Source: Uliginosibacterium sp036017065
GTDB lineage: Bacteria > Pseudomonadota > Gammaproteobacteria > Burkholderiales > Rhodocyclaceae
Assembly (NCBI RefSeq): GCF_036017065.1
Contig: NZ_JAYXHR010000001.1
Coordinates: forward strand, 372,001 to 436,000
Length of the DNA stretch: 64,000 nucleotides
Direction of reading: 5' to 3'
The position numbers and the translations under genes are program-made. This document shows, one piece after another, positions 35,892 through 44,322 of this stretch. Numbering within the stretch: position 1 is the stretch's first letter; each line of letters starts with the position of its first letter. Below the pieces are notes generated by a model, which saw only the letters and a program-made list of their open reading frames with translations, ran no database searches and was not told the origin of the DNA.

Positions 35892-36659
35892 TCAGCCGAA
35901 GCTGTTCACCAGCGTGCCGACCAGCAGGTTCCAGCCGTCCACCAGCACGAAGAGCATGATCTTGAAGGGCAGTGACACGATGACCGGAGACATCATCATC
36001 ATCCCCATCGACATGAGGACGGAGGCCACCACCATGTCGATGATCAGGAAGGGCAGGAAGATGATGAAGCCGATCTGGAAGGCGGTTTTCAGTTCGCTGG
36101 TGATGAAAGCCGGCACGATGACGCGCATCGGCAGGTCCTCCGCTTTTTCCACGCGCGGCACCTTGGCGAGACGGGTGAACAGGGACAGGTCGGGCTCGCG
36201 GATCTGCTTCAGCATGAAACCCTTCACCGGCACGGCGGCGCGTGTCAGGGCCTCGTCGAACTGGATGCGGCTCTCCGACAGCGGTACCCAGGCCTCCTGG
36301 TACACGCGGTCCAGCACTGGCGACATGATGAAGAAGGTCAGGAACAGCGACAGGCCCAGCATGACCTGGTTGGGCGGCGAGGTCTGCGTGCCCAGCGCGT
36401 GGCGCAGCAGGCTCATCACGATGATGATCCGGGTGAAGCTCGTCATCATCAGCACCGCGGCCGGAATGAAGCCGAGTGCGGTCAGCGTCAGCAGCGTCTG
36501 CACGCTCAGGCTGTAGGTCGTGCCGCCGCCGGGTGCCGGCGTGGTGGTCAGCGCGGGCATGCCCTGCGCGGCGGCCACGGCCGGCAACAGGAAAACGGCG
36601 ACGGTCAGGGCTCTGCGGACGAGTTGGGCCATCGGACCCGGAAGGCGCGCATCACGCAT
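35892..36659 (-). CDS. fliP: FliP, flagellar export gate membrane protein
   Basis: The 255-residue product has a cleavable-type signal sequence, then conserved FliP blocks (LTALGFIPAAVLMMTSFTRI, LRHALGTQ, PPNQVMLGL, FITSELKTAFQIGF). The ATG at 36659 is favoured because GGAG stands about 9 nt upstream; ATG 36632 has none. It overlaps the fliO end by 8 bp, implying coupled translation. Confidence 0.94.
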   Translation of the reverse strand: MRDARLPGPMAQLVRRALTVAVFLLPAVAAAQGMPALTTTPAPGGGTTYSLSVQTLLTLTALGFIPAAVLMMTSFTRIIIVMSLLRHALGTQTSPPNQVMLGLSLFLTFFIMSPVLDRVYQEAWVPLSESRIQFDEALTRAAVPVKGFMLKQIREPDLSLFTRLAKVPRVEKAEDLPMRVIVPAFITSELKTAFQIGFIIFLPFLIIDMVVASVLMSMGMMMMSPVIVSLPFKIMLFVLVDGWNLLVGTLVNSFG

Positions 36660-37083
36660 CGCGACGACGCTCCATCAGGGCCTTCAGTCGATTGGCGAAA
36701 TCACCGGCAGCAGGCAGCGCCGGTGCCGGCGTTTCCGGGAGATCACTGGCGGCCAGCGTGTGCAGCGTGTTGACCCGGCCGGGCGCAACCCCCAGCACCA
36801 GCACCTGGTTGCCGACCGACACCAGCACCACCCGTTCGCGGGGACCGACCGCGGTGGCGCCGAGCACCTTGAGGCTGTGCGTCCCCTGGCCGGCTTTCTG
36901 CTGCAGTTTCTTCAGCAGGAGCAGGGCGCCGTACAGGCAGGCCAGCACCACGGCCAGACCGAGGATCATCTGCATGAAACTGGCGCTGGCCGAGGGCATG
37001 CCGGCGCTCTGCGCGGCGGCTGCCACGGGCAGTGCGGCGACCCCGCAGGACAGCAGCTGGATGGAACGTCGGGCTTGCAGCAT
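36652..37083 (-). CDS. fliO: FliO, flagellar export gate assembly protein
   Basis: Membrane protein that helps assemble FliP. The 143-residue product starts with a signal-like segment (SIQLLSCGVAALPVAAAAQ), then a transmembrane helix (MILGLAVVLACLYGALLLL) and a cytoplasmic domain with SVGNQVLVLGVAPG. I chose ATG 37083; the longer in-frame reading runs into the pyrG promoter. It is the first gene of a free-standing fliOPQR operon, divergent from pyrG, with no fliM or fliN beside it. Confidence 0.85.
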   Translation of the reverse strand: MLQARRSIQLLSCGVAALPVAAAAQSAGMPSASASFMQMILGLAVVLACLYGALLLLKKLQQKAGQGTHSLKVLGATAVGPRERVVLVSVGNQVLVLGVAPGRVNTLHTLAASDLPETPAPALPAAGDFANRLKALMERRRDA

Positions 37084-37265
37084 GAAGGCTGGCAGAAGGA
37101 AAACGGATGCCAGGCAATGTAGCGGCAGACCCCTCGTGGTCAGACCGGGATAAGGCAGGGGTTTGGGCGGCAAATTCTGCCGCTCGGGCAGATCGGGCCC
37201 GCGCGGCGGGGTCGAAGCGAAGGCCGAATCGGGTACAATTCGGTTTTCCTGCCGTTGCATTTTCC

Positions 37266-38903
37266 ATGACCAAGTACGTCTTCGTTACCGGCGGTGTCGT
37301 GTCCTCCCTGGGCAAAGGCATCGCGGCGGCGTCGCTGGGCGCCATCCTCGAGTCCCGCGGACTCAAGGTCACCCATCTCAAGCTGGACCCCTACATCAAC
37401 GTCGACCCGGGCACCATGAGCCCCTTCCAGCATGGCGAAGTTTTCGTCACGGAAGACGGGGCCGAGACCGATCTCGACCTTGGCCACTACGAGCGCTTCA
37501 CCAGCGCCAAGATGGGCAAGCGCAACAACTTCACCACTGGCCAGATCTACGACAGCGTGATCCGCAAGGAGCGTCGCGGCGAATACCTTGGCAAGACGGT
37601 GCAGGTCATCCCGCACATCACCGACGAGATCAAGCACAACGTCAAGCGCGGTGCCGAAGGCGCCGACGTGGCGATCGTCGAAGTCGGCGGTACGGTCGGC
37701 GACATCGAATCCCTGCCGTTTCTCGAAGCCATCCGCCAGATGCGCATCGAGGAAGGCCTGAACAACACCTGCTACATGCACCTCACGCTGCTGCCCTACG
37801 TGGCGACGGCGGGTGAGCTGAAGACCAAGCCGACACAACACTCCGTGCGCGACCTGCGCGAGATCGGCATCCAGCCCGACGTGCTGCTGTGCCGTGCCGA
37901 CCGCGAAATTCCGCCGGAAGAACGCCGCAAGATCGCGCTGTTCTGCAACGTGATGCCGGAAGCGGTCATCGAAGTGCTGGACGCGGACTCCATCTACAAC
38001 GTGCCGGCCATGCTGCACGACCAGATGCTGGACGAGATCGTCTGCCACAAGCTGGCCATCCTGGCGCGCGCGGCCGACCTGACGCTGTGGAACAAGCTGG
38101 TCTTCGCGCTGAACAATCCCGAGCAGGAGGTGAATATCGCCTTCGTCGGCAAGTACGTCGATCTCACCGAGTCGTACAAATCGCTGACCGAAGCGCTGAC
38201 GCACGCCGGCATGCACACCCGCAGCCGCGTGAACATCCATTACCTGGATTCCGAGCAGATCGAGAACGAAGGCCCCGGCTCCTTGAAGGACATGGATGCC
38301 GTGCTGGTACCGGGCGGTTTCGGCCGTCGCGGCACGGAAGGCAAGATCGCTGCGATCCGCTACGCCCGCGAGAACAAGGTGCCTTACCTCGGCATCTGTC
38401 TGGGCATGCAACTGGCTACCATCGAGTTCGCGCGCCACGTCGCCGGGCTGGAAGGCGCCAACAGTACCGAGTTCGAGCCGGCGACGCCTCACCCAGTCGT
38501 GGCGCTGATCACCGAATGGGCCGACCGCGAAGGCCGCGTGGAGAAGCGTGACGAGCAGTCTGACCTCGGCGGCACCATGCGCCTGGGCGCGCAGCGCTGC
38601 CCGATCAAGGGTGGCACTCGCGCCGCCAGCATCTACGGTAAAGAAGTAAACGAGCGCCATCGCCACCGCTACGAGGTGAACAACACCTACGTGCCCAAGC
38701 TGGAAGCGGCCGGCATGGTGATCTCGGCGCGTACGCCGACCGAAAACCTGCCGGAGATGATGGAATTGCCGGAAGACCAGCACCCGTGGTTCATCGGCGT
38801 GCAGTTCCACCCGGAATTCACGTCGAACCCGCGCAACGGCCACCCGCTGTTCATCGCCTACGTGAAGGCGGCGATCGAACAGGCCGGCAAGCGCAAGGGA
38901 TGA
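37266..38903 (+). CDS. pyrG: CTP synthase
   Basis: Makes CTP from UTP with glutamine as nitrogen donor. The 545-residue protein has the N-terminal synthase domain (MTKYVFVTGGVVSSLGKGI, KLDPYINVDPGTM) and the C-terminal glutamine amidotransferase domain with the nucleophile in YLGICLGMQLA and the HPEF motif. The ATG at 37266 gives the family start. A TACAAT at 37234-37239, inside a CCGAAT/ATTCGG dyad (37224-37243), may be its -10 element. Confidence 0.97.
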   Translation: MTKYVFVTGGVVSSLGKGIAAASLGAILESRGLKVTHLKLDPYINVDPGTMSPFQHGEVFVTEDGAETDLDLGHYERFTSAKMGKRNNFTTGQIYDSVIRKERRGEYLGKTVQVIPHITDEIKHNVKRGAEGADVAIVEVGGTVGDIESLPFLEAIRQMRIEEGLNNTCYMHLTLLPYVATAGELKTKPTQHSVRDLREIGIQPDVLLCRADREIPPEERRKIALFCNVMPEAVIEVLDADSIYNVPAMLHDQMLDEIVCHKLAILARAADLTLWNKLVFALNNPEQEVNIAFVGKYVDLTESYKSLTEALTHAGMHTRSRVNIHYLDSEQIENEGPGSLKDMDAVLVPGGFGRRGTEGKIAAIRYARENKVPYLGICLGMQLATIEFARHVAGLEGANSTEFEPATPHPVVALITEWADREGRVEKRDEQSDLGGTMRLGAQRCPIKGGTRAASIYGKEVNERHRHRYEVNNTYVPKLEAAGMVISARTPTENLPEMMELPEDQHPWFIGVQFHPEFTSNPRNGHPLFIAYVKAAIEQAGKRKG

Positions 38904-38946
38904 GCCCGGTGCGTGTGACGGCCACCTGTTTCATGCAGGTGTCACG

Positions 38947-39249
38947 GTGATCACGCACCTTGTGTTGTTTCGTTTCAAGCCCGGTTTTGCGGCAGAATCT
39001 CCCGCCGTGAAAGCCGTGCATGCAGCAATGGAAGCCTTGCCGGGCCAGGTAACCGGCATTCGCGAATGGCGTCACGGCTTCAACGTGACGCCGGACGCAG
39101 AGGCGTGGGATTACGGTTTGTTCGCCAGCTTTGACGACGAACAGGCCCTGTTTTCGTATTTCGAGCATCCTGCGCATCTGGCGGTGCTCGCCCGGTGGAA
39201 CGAGGTGGCAGAACTGCGCTTCGTCGACCTGGCGCCGCCCAAGAGTTGA
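38947..39249 (+). CDS. Dabb-domain (stress-responsive alpha/beta barrel) protein
   Basis: 100 residues resembling the Dabb family (PF07876): MITHLVLFRFKPGF at the start, WRHGFNVTPDAEAWDYGLFA in the middle and YFEHPAHLAVL near the end. Members are dimeric ferredoxin-like barrels with mostly unknown roles. GTG start at 38947 with AGGTG upstream. It sits between pyrG and eno, where kdsA is often found in relatives. Confidence 0.82.
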   Translation: MITHLVLFRFKPGFAAESPAVKAVHAAMEALPGQVTGIREWRHGFNVTPDAEAWDYGLFASFDDEQALFSYFEHPAHLAVLARWNEVAELRFVDLAPPKS

Positions 39250-39290
39250 AAAAGTTGAATCTCCCAAAGCATTGATCGAAGAGGAAAGTC

Positions 39291-40580
39291 ATGAGTGCAA
39301 TCGTTGATGTGATCGCCCGCGAAATTCTGGATTCCCGCGGCAACCCCACAGTCGAAGCCGACGTGCTGCTGGAATCCGGCGTCATGGGCCGTGCGGCCGT
39401 GCCGTCCGGTGCGTCCACCGGTACCCGCGAAGCCATCGAACTGCGCGACGGCGATGCCGGCCGCTACCTGGGCAAGGGCGTGCTGAAGGCCGTCGAGAAC
39501 GTCAACACCGAGATCTGCGAATCGCTGGTCGGTCTGGATGCCGAAGAGCAGGCCTACATCGACAAGACCATGATCGAGCTGGACGGCACCGAGAACAAGG
39601 CCCGCCTGGGCGCCAACGCGCTGCTGGCCGTGTCCATGGCCACCGCCCGCGCTGCTGCTGAAGAAGCCGGCCTGCCGCTGTATCGCTACTTCGGCGGTTC
39701 GGGCCAGATGACCCTGCCGGTGCCGATGATGAACGTCATCAACGGTGGTGCGCACGCCAACAACAGCCTGGACTTCCAGGAATGCATGATCCTGCCGGTG
39801 GGTGTGCCGAACTTCCGCGAAGCGCTGCGTTGCGGCGCCGAGATCTTCCACAACCTGAAGAAGATCGTCGACAAGAAGGGCTACCCGACGACCGTGGGTG
39901 ACGAAGGTGGTTTCGCTCCCAACGTCTCCGGCGCGACCGAAGCGCTGGACCTGATCATGGAAGCCATCGCCAAGGCCGGTTACGAAGCCGGTCGCGACGT
40001 GGTGCTGGGCCTGGACTGCGCCGCCTCCGAGTACTTCAAGAACGGCAAGTACGAAATGCACGGCGAGAAGCTCACGCTGACGCCGGAGCAGAACGTCGAC
40101 TTCCTGGCCAACCTGGCCGACAAGTACCCGATCATCTCGATCGAAGACGGCATGGCCGAGCAGGACTGGGACGGCTGGAAGCTGCTGACCGACCGCCTGG
40201 GCAAGAAGGTCCAGCTGGTGGGCGACGACCTGTTCGTCACCAACACCAAGATCCTGCGTGAAGGCATCGACCGCGGCATCTGCAACTCCATCCTGATCAA
40301 GGTGAACCAGATCGGCACGCTGACCGAGACCTTCGCCGCGGTCGAGATGGCCAAGCGCGCCGGCTACACCGCCGTCATTTCGCACCGCTCGGGCGAAACC
40401 GAGGACAGCACCATCGCCGACATCGCCGTGGGCCTGTCTGCCGGCCAGATCAAGACCGGTTCGCTGAGCCGTTCGGACCGCGTCGCCAAGTACAACCAGA
40501 TCCTCCGCATCGAGGAAGACCTGGGCGAAACCGCGATCTACCCGGGCCGCAGCGCGTTCTACAACCTGCGCCTGAAGTAA
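39291..40580 (+). CDS. eno: Enolase
   Basis: Glycolytic enzyme interconverting 2-phosphoglycerate and phosphoenolpyruvate; also part of the RNA degradosome in some bacteria. The 429-residue protein has REILDSRGNPTVE, GANALLAVSMA, VGDEGGFAPN, SIEDGMAEQDW, VGDDLFVTN and SHRSGETEDS, covering the metal and catalytic residues. GAGGAAAG precedes the ATG. Upstream of ftsB, the classical order. Confidence 0.98.
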   Translation: MSAIVDVIAREILDSRGNPTVEADVLLESGVMGRAAVPSGASTGTREAIELRDGDAGRYLGKGVLKAVENVNTEICESLVGLDAEEQAYIDKTMIELDGTENKARLGANALLAVSMATARAAAEEAGLPLYRYFGGSGQMTLPVPMMNVINGGAHANNSLDFQECMILPVGVPNFREALRCGAEIFHNLKKIVDKKGYPTTVGDEGGFAPNVSGATEALDLIMEAIAKAGYEAGRDVVLGLDCAASEYFKNGKYEMHGEKLTLTPEQNVDFLANLADKYPIISIEDGMAEQDWDGWKLLTDRLGKKVQLVGDDLFVTNTKILREGIDRGICNSILIKVNQIGTLTETFAAVEMAKRAGYTAVISHRSGETEDSTIADIAVGLSAGQIKTGSLSRSDRVAKYNQILRIEEDLGETAIYPGRSAFYNLRLK

Positions 40581-40600
40581 ACTAAGCTCCGTCGCAGCAA

Positions 40601-40623
40601 AACGGGGGCCGACGGCCCCCGTT
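40601..40623 (+). terminator. Hairpin between eno and ftsB
   Basis: 10-bp perfect stem (40601-40610 with 40614-40623) with a GAC loop and only a short GTCGT tail. A weak terminator or an mRNA-stabilising hairpin that reduces ftsB expression relative to eno. Confidence 0.6.
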
Positions 40624-40652
40624 GTCGTATCTGCTCACACTGAAATCTTCCG

Positions 40653-40940
40653 ATGCGTTGGCCCACCCTGATCATCGTCGCGCTGTTGATTGCCCTGCAG
40701 TACCCGCTGTGGTTCGGCAAGGGCGGCTGGCGCCATGTGCAGGAATCCCAGGCGCAGTTGCAGCGCCTGCAGGACGCCAACCAGAAGCTGGAAGTCCGCA
40801 ACGCCGGCACGGCCGCCGAAGTGCAGGACCTGAAGACCGGCTACGACGCCATCGAGGAACGCGCGCGCTTCGAACTGGGCCTCACCAAGCCCGGTGAAGT
40901 CTTCGTGCAGACGCCGGAGGCTCCGGCCGGCACCCGCTAG
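40653..40940 (+). CDS. ftsB: FtsB, cell division protein
   Basis: Bitopic divisome protein that complexes with FtsL and FtsQ. The 95-residue product has an N-terminal helix (LIIVALLIALQYPLWF), a periplasmic coiled coil (about 28-60) and the conserved ERARFELGLTKPGE segment followed by EVFVQ. Eno-ftsB linkage supports the call. Confidence 0.93.
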   Translation: MRWPTLIIVALLIALQYPLWFGKGGWRHVQESQAQLQRLQDANQKLEVRNAGTAAEVQDLKTGYDAIEERARFELGLTKPGEVFVQTPEAPAGTR

Positions 40941-40984
40941 CAGTCAGTCGGGCAGGCGCCTCGAAAGCCCGCTATTGCAACGCC

Positions 40985-41605
40985 TTACTTCAGCAGCGGT
41001 CGCAGCACCGGCCACACATTGTCCGCAATTGTCTTCTGCGCTTCCGCCGTCGGGTGTATGCCGTCTGGCTGGAACAGCTCCCGCTTCTCCGCGAACCCCT
41101 CCATGAGGAAGGGGAGGAGGGCGGTCTTGTGTTCCTTCGACAGGTCGCTGAAGGTGTCGCGGAACTTCCCGGTATAGCTCTGGCCGAAGTTCGGCGGCAT
41201 CTGCATGCCGATCAGCATCACGCGGGCCCCTGCCTTCTGCGACGCCTTGATCATCGCATCCAGGTTGTCGCGCATCTGTTTCAGGGACAATCCACGCAGT
41301 CCATCGTTGGCGCCGAGTTCGATGACGACCACGGCAGGTTTGTGACGTGTCAGTTCGGCATCGATGCGCGAGCGGCCGCCGGCGGTGGTCTCGCCACTGA
41401 TGCTGGCGTTGGCGACGGCATAGGGTATTTTTGCCTGCGTGATGCGCTGGCCGATGATCACCGGCCAGGCGGATTGCTGGGCGATGCCGTAGCCGGCGGA
41501 CAGGCTGTCCCCCATGATGAGGACCGTCTTCGTCGCCGCCAGGGTGGCGGACGAAGCGACGAAGCTGAAAACGAAGAACACCAGGCGCAACAAGGACAAT
41601 CGCAT
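40985..41605 (-). CDS. tesA: TesA-like periplasmic GDSL esterase/lysophospholipase
   Basis: Acyl-CoA thioesterase I/lysophospholipase L1 type SGNH hydrolase. The 206-residue precursor has a signal peptide ending near LAA, the nucleophile Ser34 in MGDSLSAGYG, the GAND block and the C-terminal DGIHPTAEAQ with the Asp-His pair. The start ATG at 41605 abuts the start of ybbA; the much longer in-frame reading runs antisense through ybbA and is rejected. E. coli tesA and ybbA are also divergent neighbours. Confidence 0.93.
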   Translation of the reverse strand: MRLSLLRLVFFVFSFVASSATLAATKTVLIMGDSLSAGYGIAQQSAWPVIIGQRITQAKIPYAVANASISGETTAGGRSRIDAELTRHKPAVVVIELGANDGLRGLSLKQMRDNLDAMIKASQKAGARVMLIGMQMPPNFGQSYTGKFRDTFSDLSKEHKTALLPFLMEGFAEKRELFQPDGIHPTAEAQKTIADNVWPVLRPLLK

Positions 41606-42304
41606 ATGTCTCAATCCGTTCTGACGGTGAGTGGTTTGAACAAGCAGGTGCCGCTGGCCGATGGCGGCACGCTGCGCATTCTGCAGGACATCGACTTTGC
41701 CGTGGAGGCCGGGGAAACCATGGCCATCGTCGGCGCCTCGGGCTCCGGCAAATCGACCTTGCTGGGACTGCTCGCCGGGCTGGATGTTCCGAGCAGCGGC
41801 AGCGTGAAGCTCGCAGGGCACGACCTGTTCGCGCTGGACGAGGACGCCCGCGCCCGCGTACGCGGCGAGAACATCGGCTTCGTGTTCCAGGCATTCCAGT
41901 TGCTGCCCGCGCTCACTGCGCTGGAAAACGTGATGATGCCGCTGGAGCTGGCCGGCCGCAGCGGCGCTCGCGAGCAGGCCGAGAGCTGGCTGGCGCGCGT
42001 CGGCTTGAAGGAGCGGCTGGCGCACTATCCCAAGCATCTTTCCGGTGGCGAGCAGCAGCGTGTCGCACTGGCCCGCGCCTTCGCGATGAAGCCGGCACTG
42101 CTGCTGGCGGACGAGCCGACCGGCAACCTGGACGCCGCGACCGGACGCCAGATCATCGACCTCATCTTCGAACTGAACCGCGAATCCGGCACCACGCTGA
42201 TGCTGGTGACCCACGACGAGCAACTGGCCCGCGCCTGCCATCGCCTGTTGCGGCTGCGAGCGGGCAGCATGGTCGAAGACACGGTGGAAGCGCACGGCGC
42301 CTGA
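41606..42304 (+). CDS. ybbA: ABC transporter ATP-binding protein, YbbA/LolD type
   Basis: 232-residue ATPase of the LolD/MacB-like group, with Walker A GASGSGKST, signature LSGGEQQR, and Walker B LLLADEPTGNLD. In E. coli ybbA is followed by the permease ybbP; here no permease gene follows, the next gene being an M61 peptidase. AAGGA precedes the ATG, and that site lies inside the divergent tesA coding start. Confidence 0.88.
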   Translation: MSQSVLTVSGLNKQVPLADGGTLRILQDIDFAVEAGETMAIVGASGSGKSTLLGLLAGLDVPSSGSVKLAGHDLFALDEDARARVRGENIGFVFQAFQLLPALTALENVMMPLELAGRSGAREQAESWLARVGLKERLAHYPKHLSGGEQQRVALARAFAMKPALLLADEPTGNLDAATGRQIIDLIFELNRESGTTLMLVTHDEQLARACHRLLRLRAGSMVEDTVEAHGA

Positions 42305-42407
42305 CGCGGGCTGGCGCGCACGGAAACGCGTTTTTCCGATGCGCGCTAAACTCGGGGCTCAAGCCGACAACCCCACCCAAGGCCGCTCGCCTGCGGCCCG
42401 AGTCTCC

Positions 42408-44198
42408 ATGCCCCGTCAAAGCGCTGCTGTCCATTACGCCGTCGAGATCCTCTCCGCACCGGCCCACCTGTTCCGCGTCACGCTGAACGTCGTGCCGCAG
42501 ACCGCCGAGCCGCTCGCACTGAGCCTGCCGGTGTGGATTCCCGGCAGCTACATGGTGCGGGAGTTCGCCAAGAACATCGTCGAGATCAGCGCGACGCAGG
42601 GGGGCCGTAGCCTGTCCTTGCGCAAGCAGGACAAACAGCGCTGGCTGACCGCGAGGCCGAAGGCCGGTGAGGCGCTGCGCGTCGAGTACACGGTGTATGC
42701 CTGGGACCTGTCGGTGCGTTGCGCGCACCTCGACCAGACGCATGCCTTCTTCAACGGCACCCAGATGTTCCTGCAGGTGGAAGGGCAGGAGGATCTGCCG
42801 CATTTCGTCGATCTGCGCCGTCCGCGTGGTGCCGGCTTTGCCGCCTGGAAAGTGGCGACCACCTTGCCGACCGCGCGCGGCGCCAGGGGGGCGGCAAGAC
42901 GCGGGGAGTTCGGTCTTTACCGGGCGCCGGATTACGACACGCTGGTCGACCATCCGGTCGAGATGGGTACGTACCAGAGCGTGAGTTTCAAGGCGGGCGG
43001 CGTGCCGCACGAGATGGCCGTGACCGGCCGTGTGCGCTTTGACGCGAAGCGCCTGGCCGACGATCTGTCGCGCATCTGCCAGTGGCAGATCGATTTCTTC
43101 GGCGGCGAGGCGCCGTTCCCGCGCTACCTGTTCATGACCATGGCGGTCGGCGATGGCTACGGTGGGCTGGAGCACCGCGACAGCACTGCACTGCTGTGCT
43201 CGCGCAACGACCTGCCGGCCAAGGACACGGCGATGGGCGACGCTTACCGCGGCTTCCTGGGGCTGTGCAGCCACGAGTACTTCCACTCCTGGAACGTGAA
43301 GCGCATCCAGCCCGCGGCCTTCCGGCCGTATCGCCTGGATGAAGAGAACTACACCCGCCTGCTGTGGGTGTTCGAGGGCTTCACCTCGTACTACGACGAC
43401 ATCGCGCTGGTGCGCAGCGGCGTCATTGCCCCCACCGATTACCTGACCCTGCTGGCCAAGACCATCGCCATGGTGGAGCGCGGCGCCGGGCGCAAGAAAC
43501 AGACCGTCGCCGAGAGCTCTTTCGACACCTGGATCAAGTACTACCGTCAGGACGAGAACTCGCCGAATGCCATCGTCAGCTACTACACCAAGGGCTCGCT
43601 GATCGCCGCCGGCCTGGACCTGACGATCCGCAGCGAGACGCGTGGCCGCCGCTCGCTGGATGACGTGATGCGCCACCTGTGGAACGACTATGCACTCGCT
43701 GGCCGCGGTGTCGGGGAGGACGAGATGCCCGCGATCATCGAAGCTGCGACCGGTGTCGACGTGCGTCGCCAGCTCGCGTTGTGGGTGGACAGCAGCCTCG
43801 ATGTCCCGCTCGACGCTTTGCTGAAGCCCTTCGGCGTGTCGCTGGCGCGACGTACCGGTTTGCTGTCATCCGGCCTCGGCGTGAAGACGCGCGCAGAAGG
43901 CGGCGGACTCAAACTCACCCATGTGCTGGATGGCGGTGCCGCCCAGCTTGCAGGCCTGTCCGCCGGCGACGAACTGGTTGCGCTGGACGGCCTGCGCGTT
44001 ACCGGCAATAACCTCGACGTACTGCTGACGCGTTACCAGGCTGGCGACGACGTGGCGCTGACGGCATTCCGCCGCGATGAGCTGATGAGCTTCAACCTGA
44101 AGCTCATGGCGCCGCGCGTCGAGTCCTGCGAATTGCGCCTGGAGGACAAGGTGCCAGCGGCGACGCGACGGCTGCGCGAGGGCTGGCTGGCGGGTTGA
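42408..44198 (+). CDS. M61 family (glycyl aminopeptidase-like) metallopeptidase with PDZ domain
   Basis: 596 residues: N-terminal beta-sandwich domain, a central zinc peptidase domain with HEYFH (H289, E290, H293) in CSHEYFHSWNVKRI, and a C-terminal PDZ domain (LDGGAAQLAGLSAGDELVALDG region). This architecture is common in betaproteobacteria; substrates are unknown. No signal peptide is evident. ATG 42408 was chosen; the earlier ATG 42339 would add 23 residues of doubtful sequence. Confidence 0.88.
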   Translation: MPRQSAAVHYAVEILSAPAHLFRVTLNVVPQTAEPLALSLPVWIPGSYMVREFAKNIVEISATQGGRSLSLRKQDKQRWLTARPKAGEALRVEYTVYAWDLSVRCAHLDQTHAFFNGTQMFLQVEGQEDLPHFVDLRRPRGAGFAAWKVATTLPTARGARGAARRGEFGLYRAPDYDTLVDHPVEMGTYQSVSFKAGGVPHEMAVTGRVRFDAKRLADDLSRICQWQIDFFGGEAPFPRYLFMTMAVGDGYGGLEHRDSTALLCSRNDLPAKDTAMGDAYRGFLGLCSHEYFHSWNVKRIQPAAFRPYRLDEENYTRLLWVFEGFTSYYDDIALVRSGVIAPTDYLTLLAKTIAMVERGAGRKKQTVAESSFDTWIKYYRQDENSPNAIVSYYTKGSLIAAGLDLTIRSETRGRRSLDDVMRHLWNDYALAGRGVGEDEMPAIIEAATGVDVRRQLALWVDSSLDVPLDALLKPFGVSLARRTGLLSSGLGVKTRAEGGGLKLTHVLDGGAAQLAGLSAGDELVALDGLRVTGNNLDVLLTRYQAGDDVALTAFRRDELMSFNLKLMAPRVESCELRLEDKVPAATRRLREGWLAG

Positions 44199-44229
44199 GC
44201 TCAGGACGCGCCGGGACGCGAAAAGCATG

Positions 44230-44266
44230 AAGGGCCACGGGCAATATGCCTTGGCCCTTTGTTTTT
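44230..44266. terminator. Terminator between the M61 gene and the MATE gene
   Basis: AAGGGCCA (44230-44237) pairs with TGGCCCTT (44252-44259), inner GGC with GCC, followed by TGTTTTT. The flanking genes converge. Confidence 0.85.
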
Positions 44267-44322
44267 CCCGGTGTCCTTCACGTTGGTCGTTCCGCGACCG
44301 CGACCGCAGCCGCGGCGGCAGA

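Noticed and set aside
40985..42295. 436-residue reading of the tesA frame
   Set aside because: The extra 230 residues run antisense through ybbA; the signal peptide and GDSL motif fix the start at 41605.
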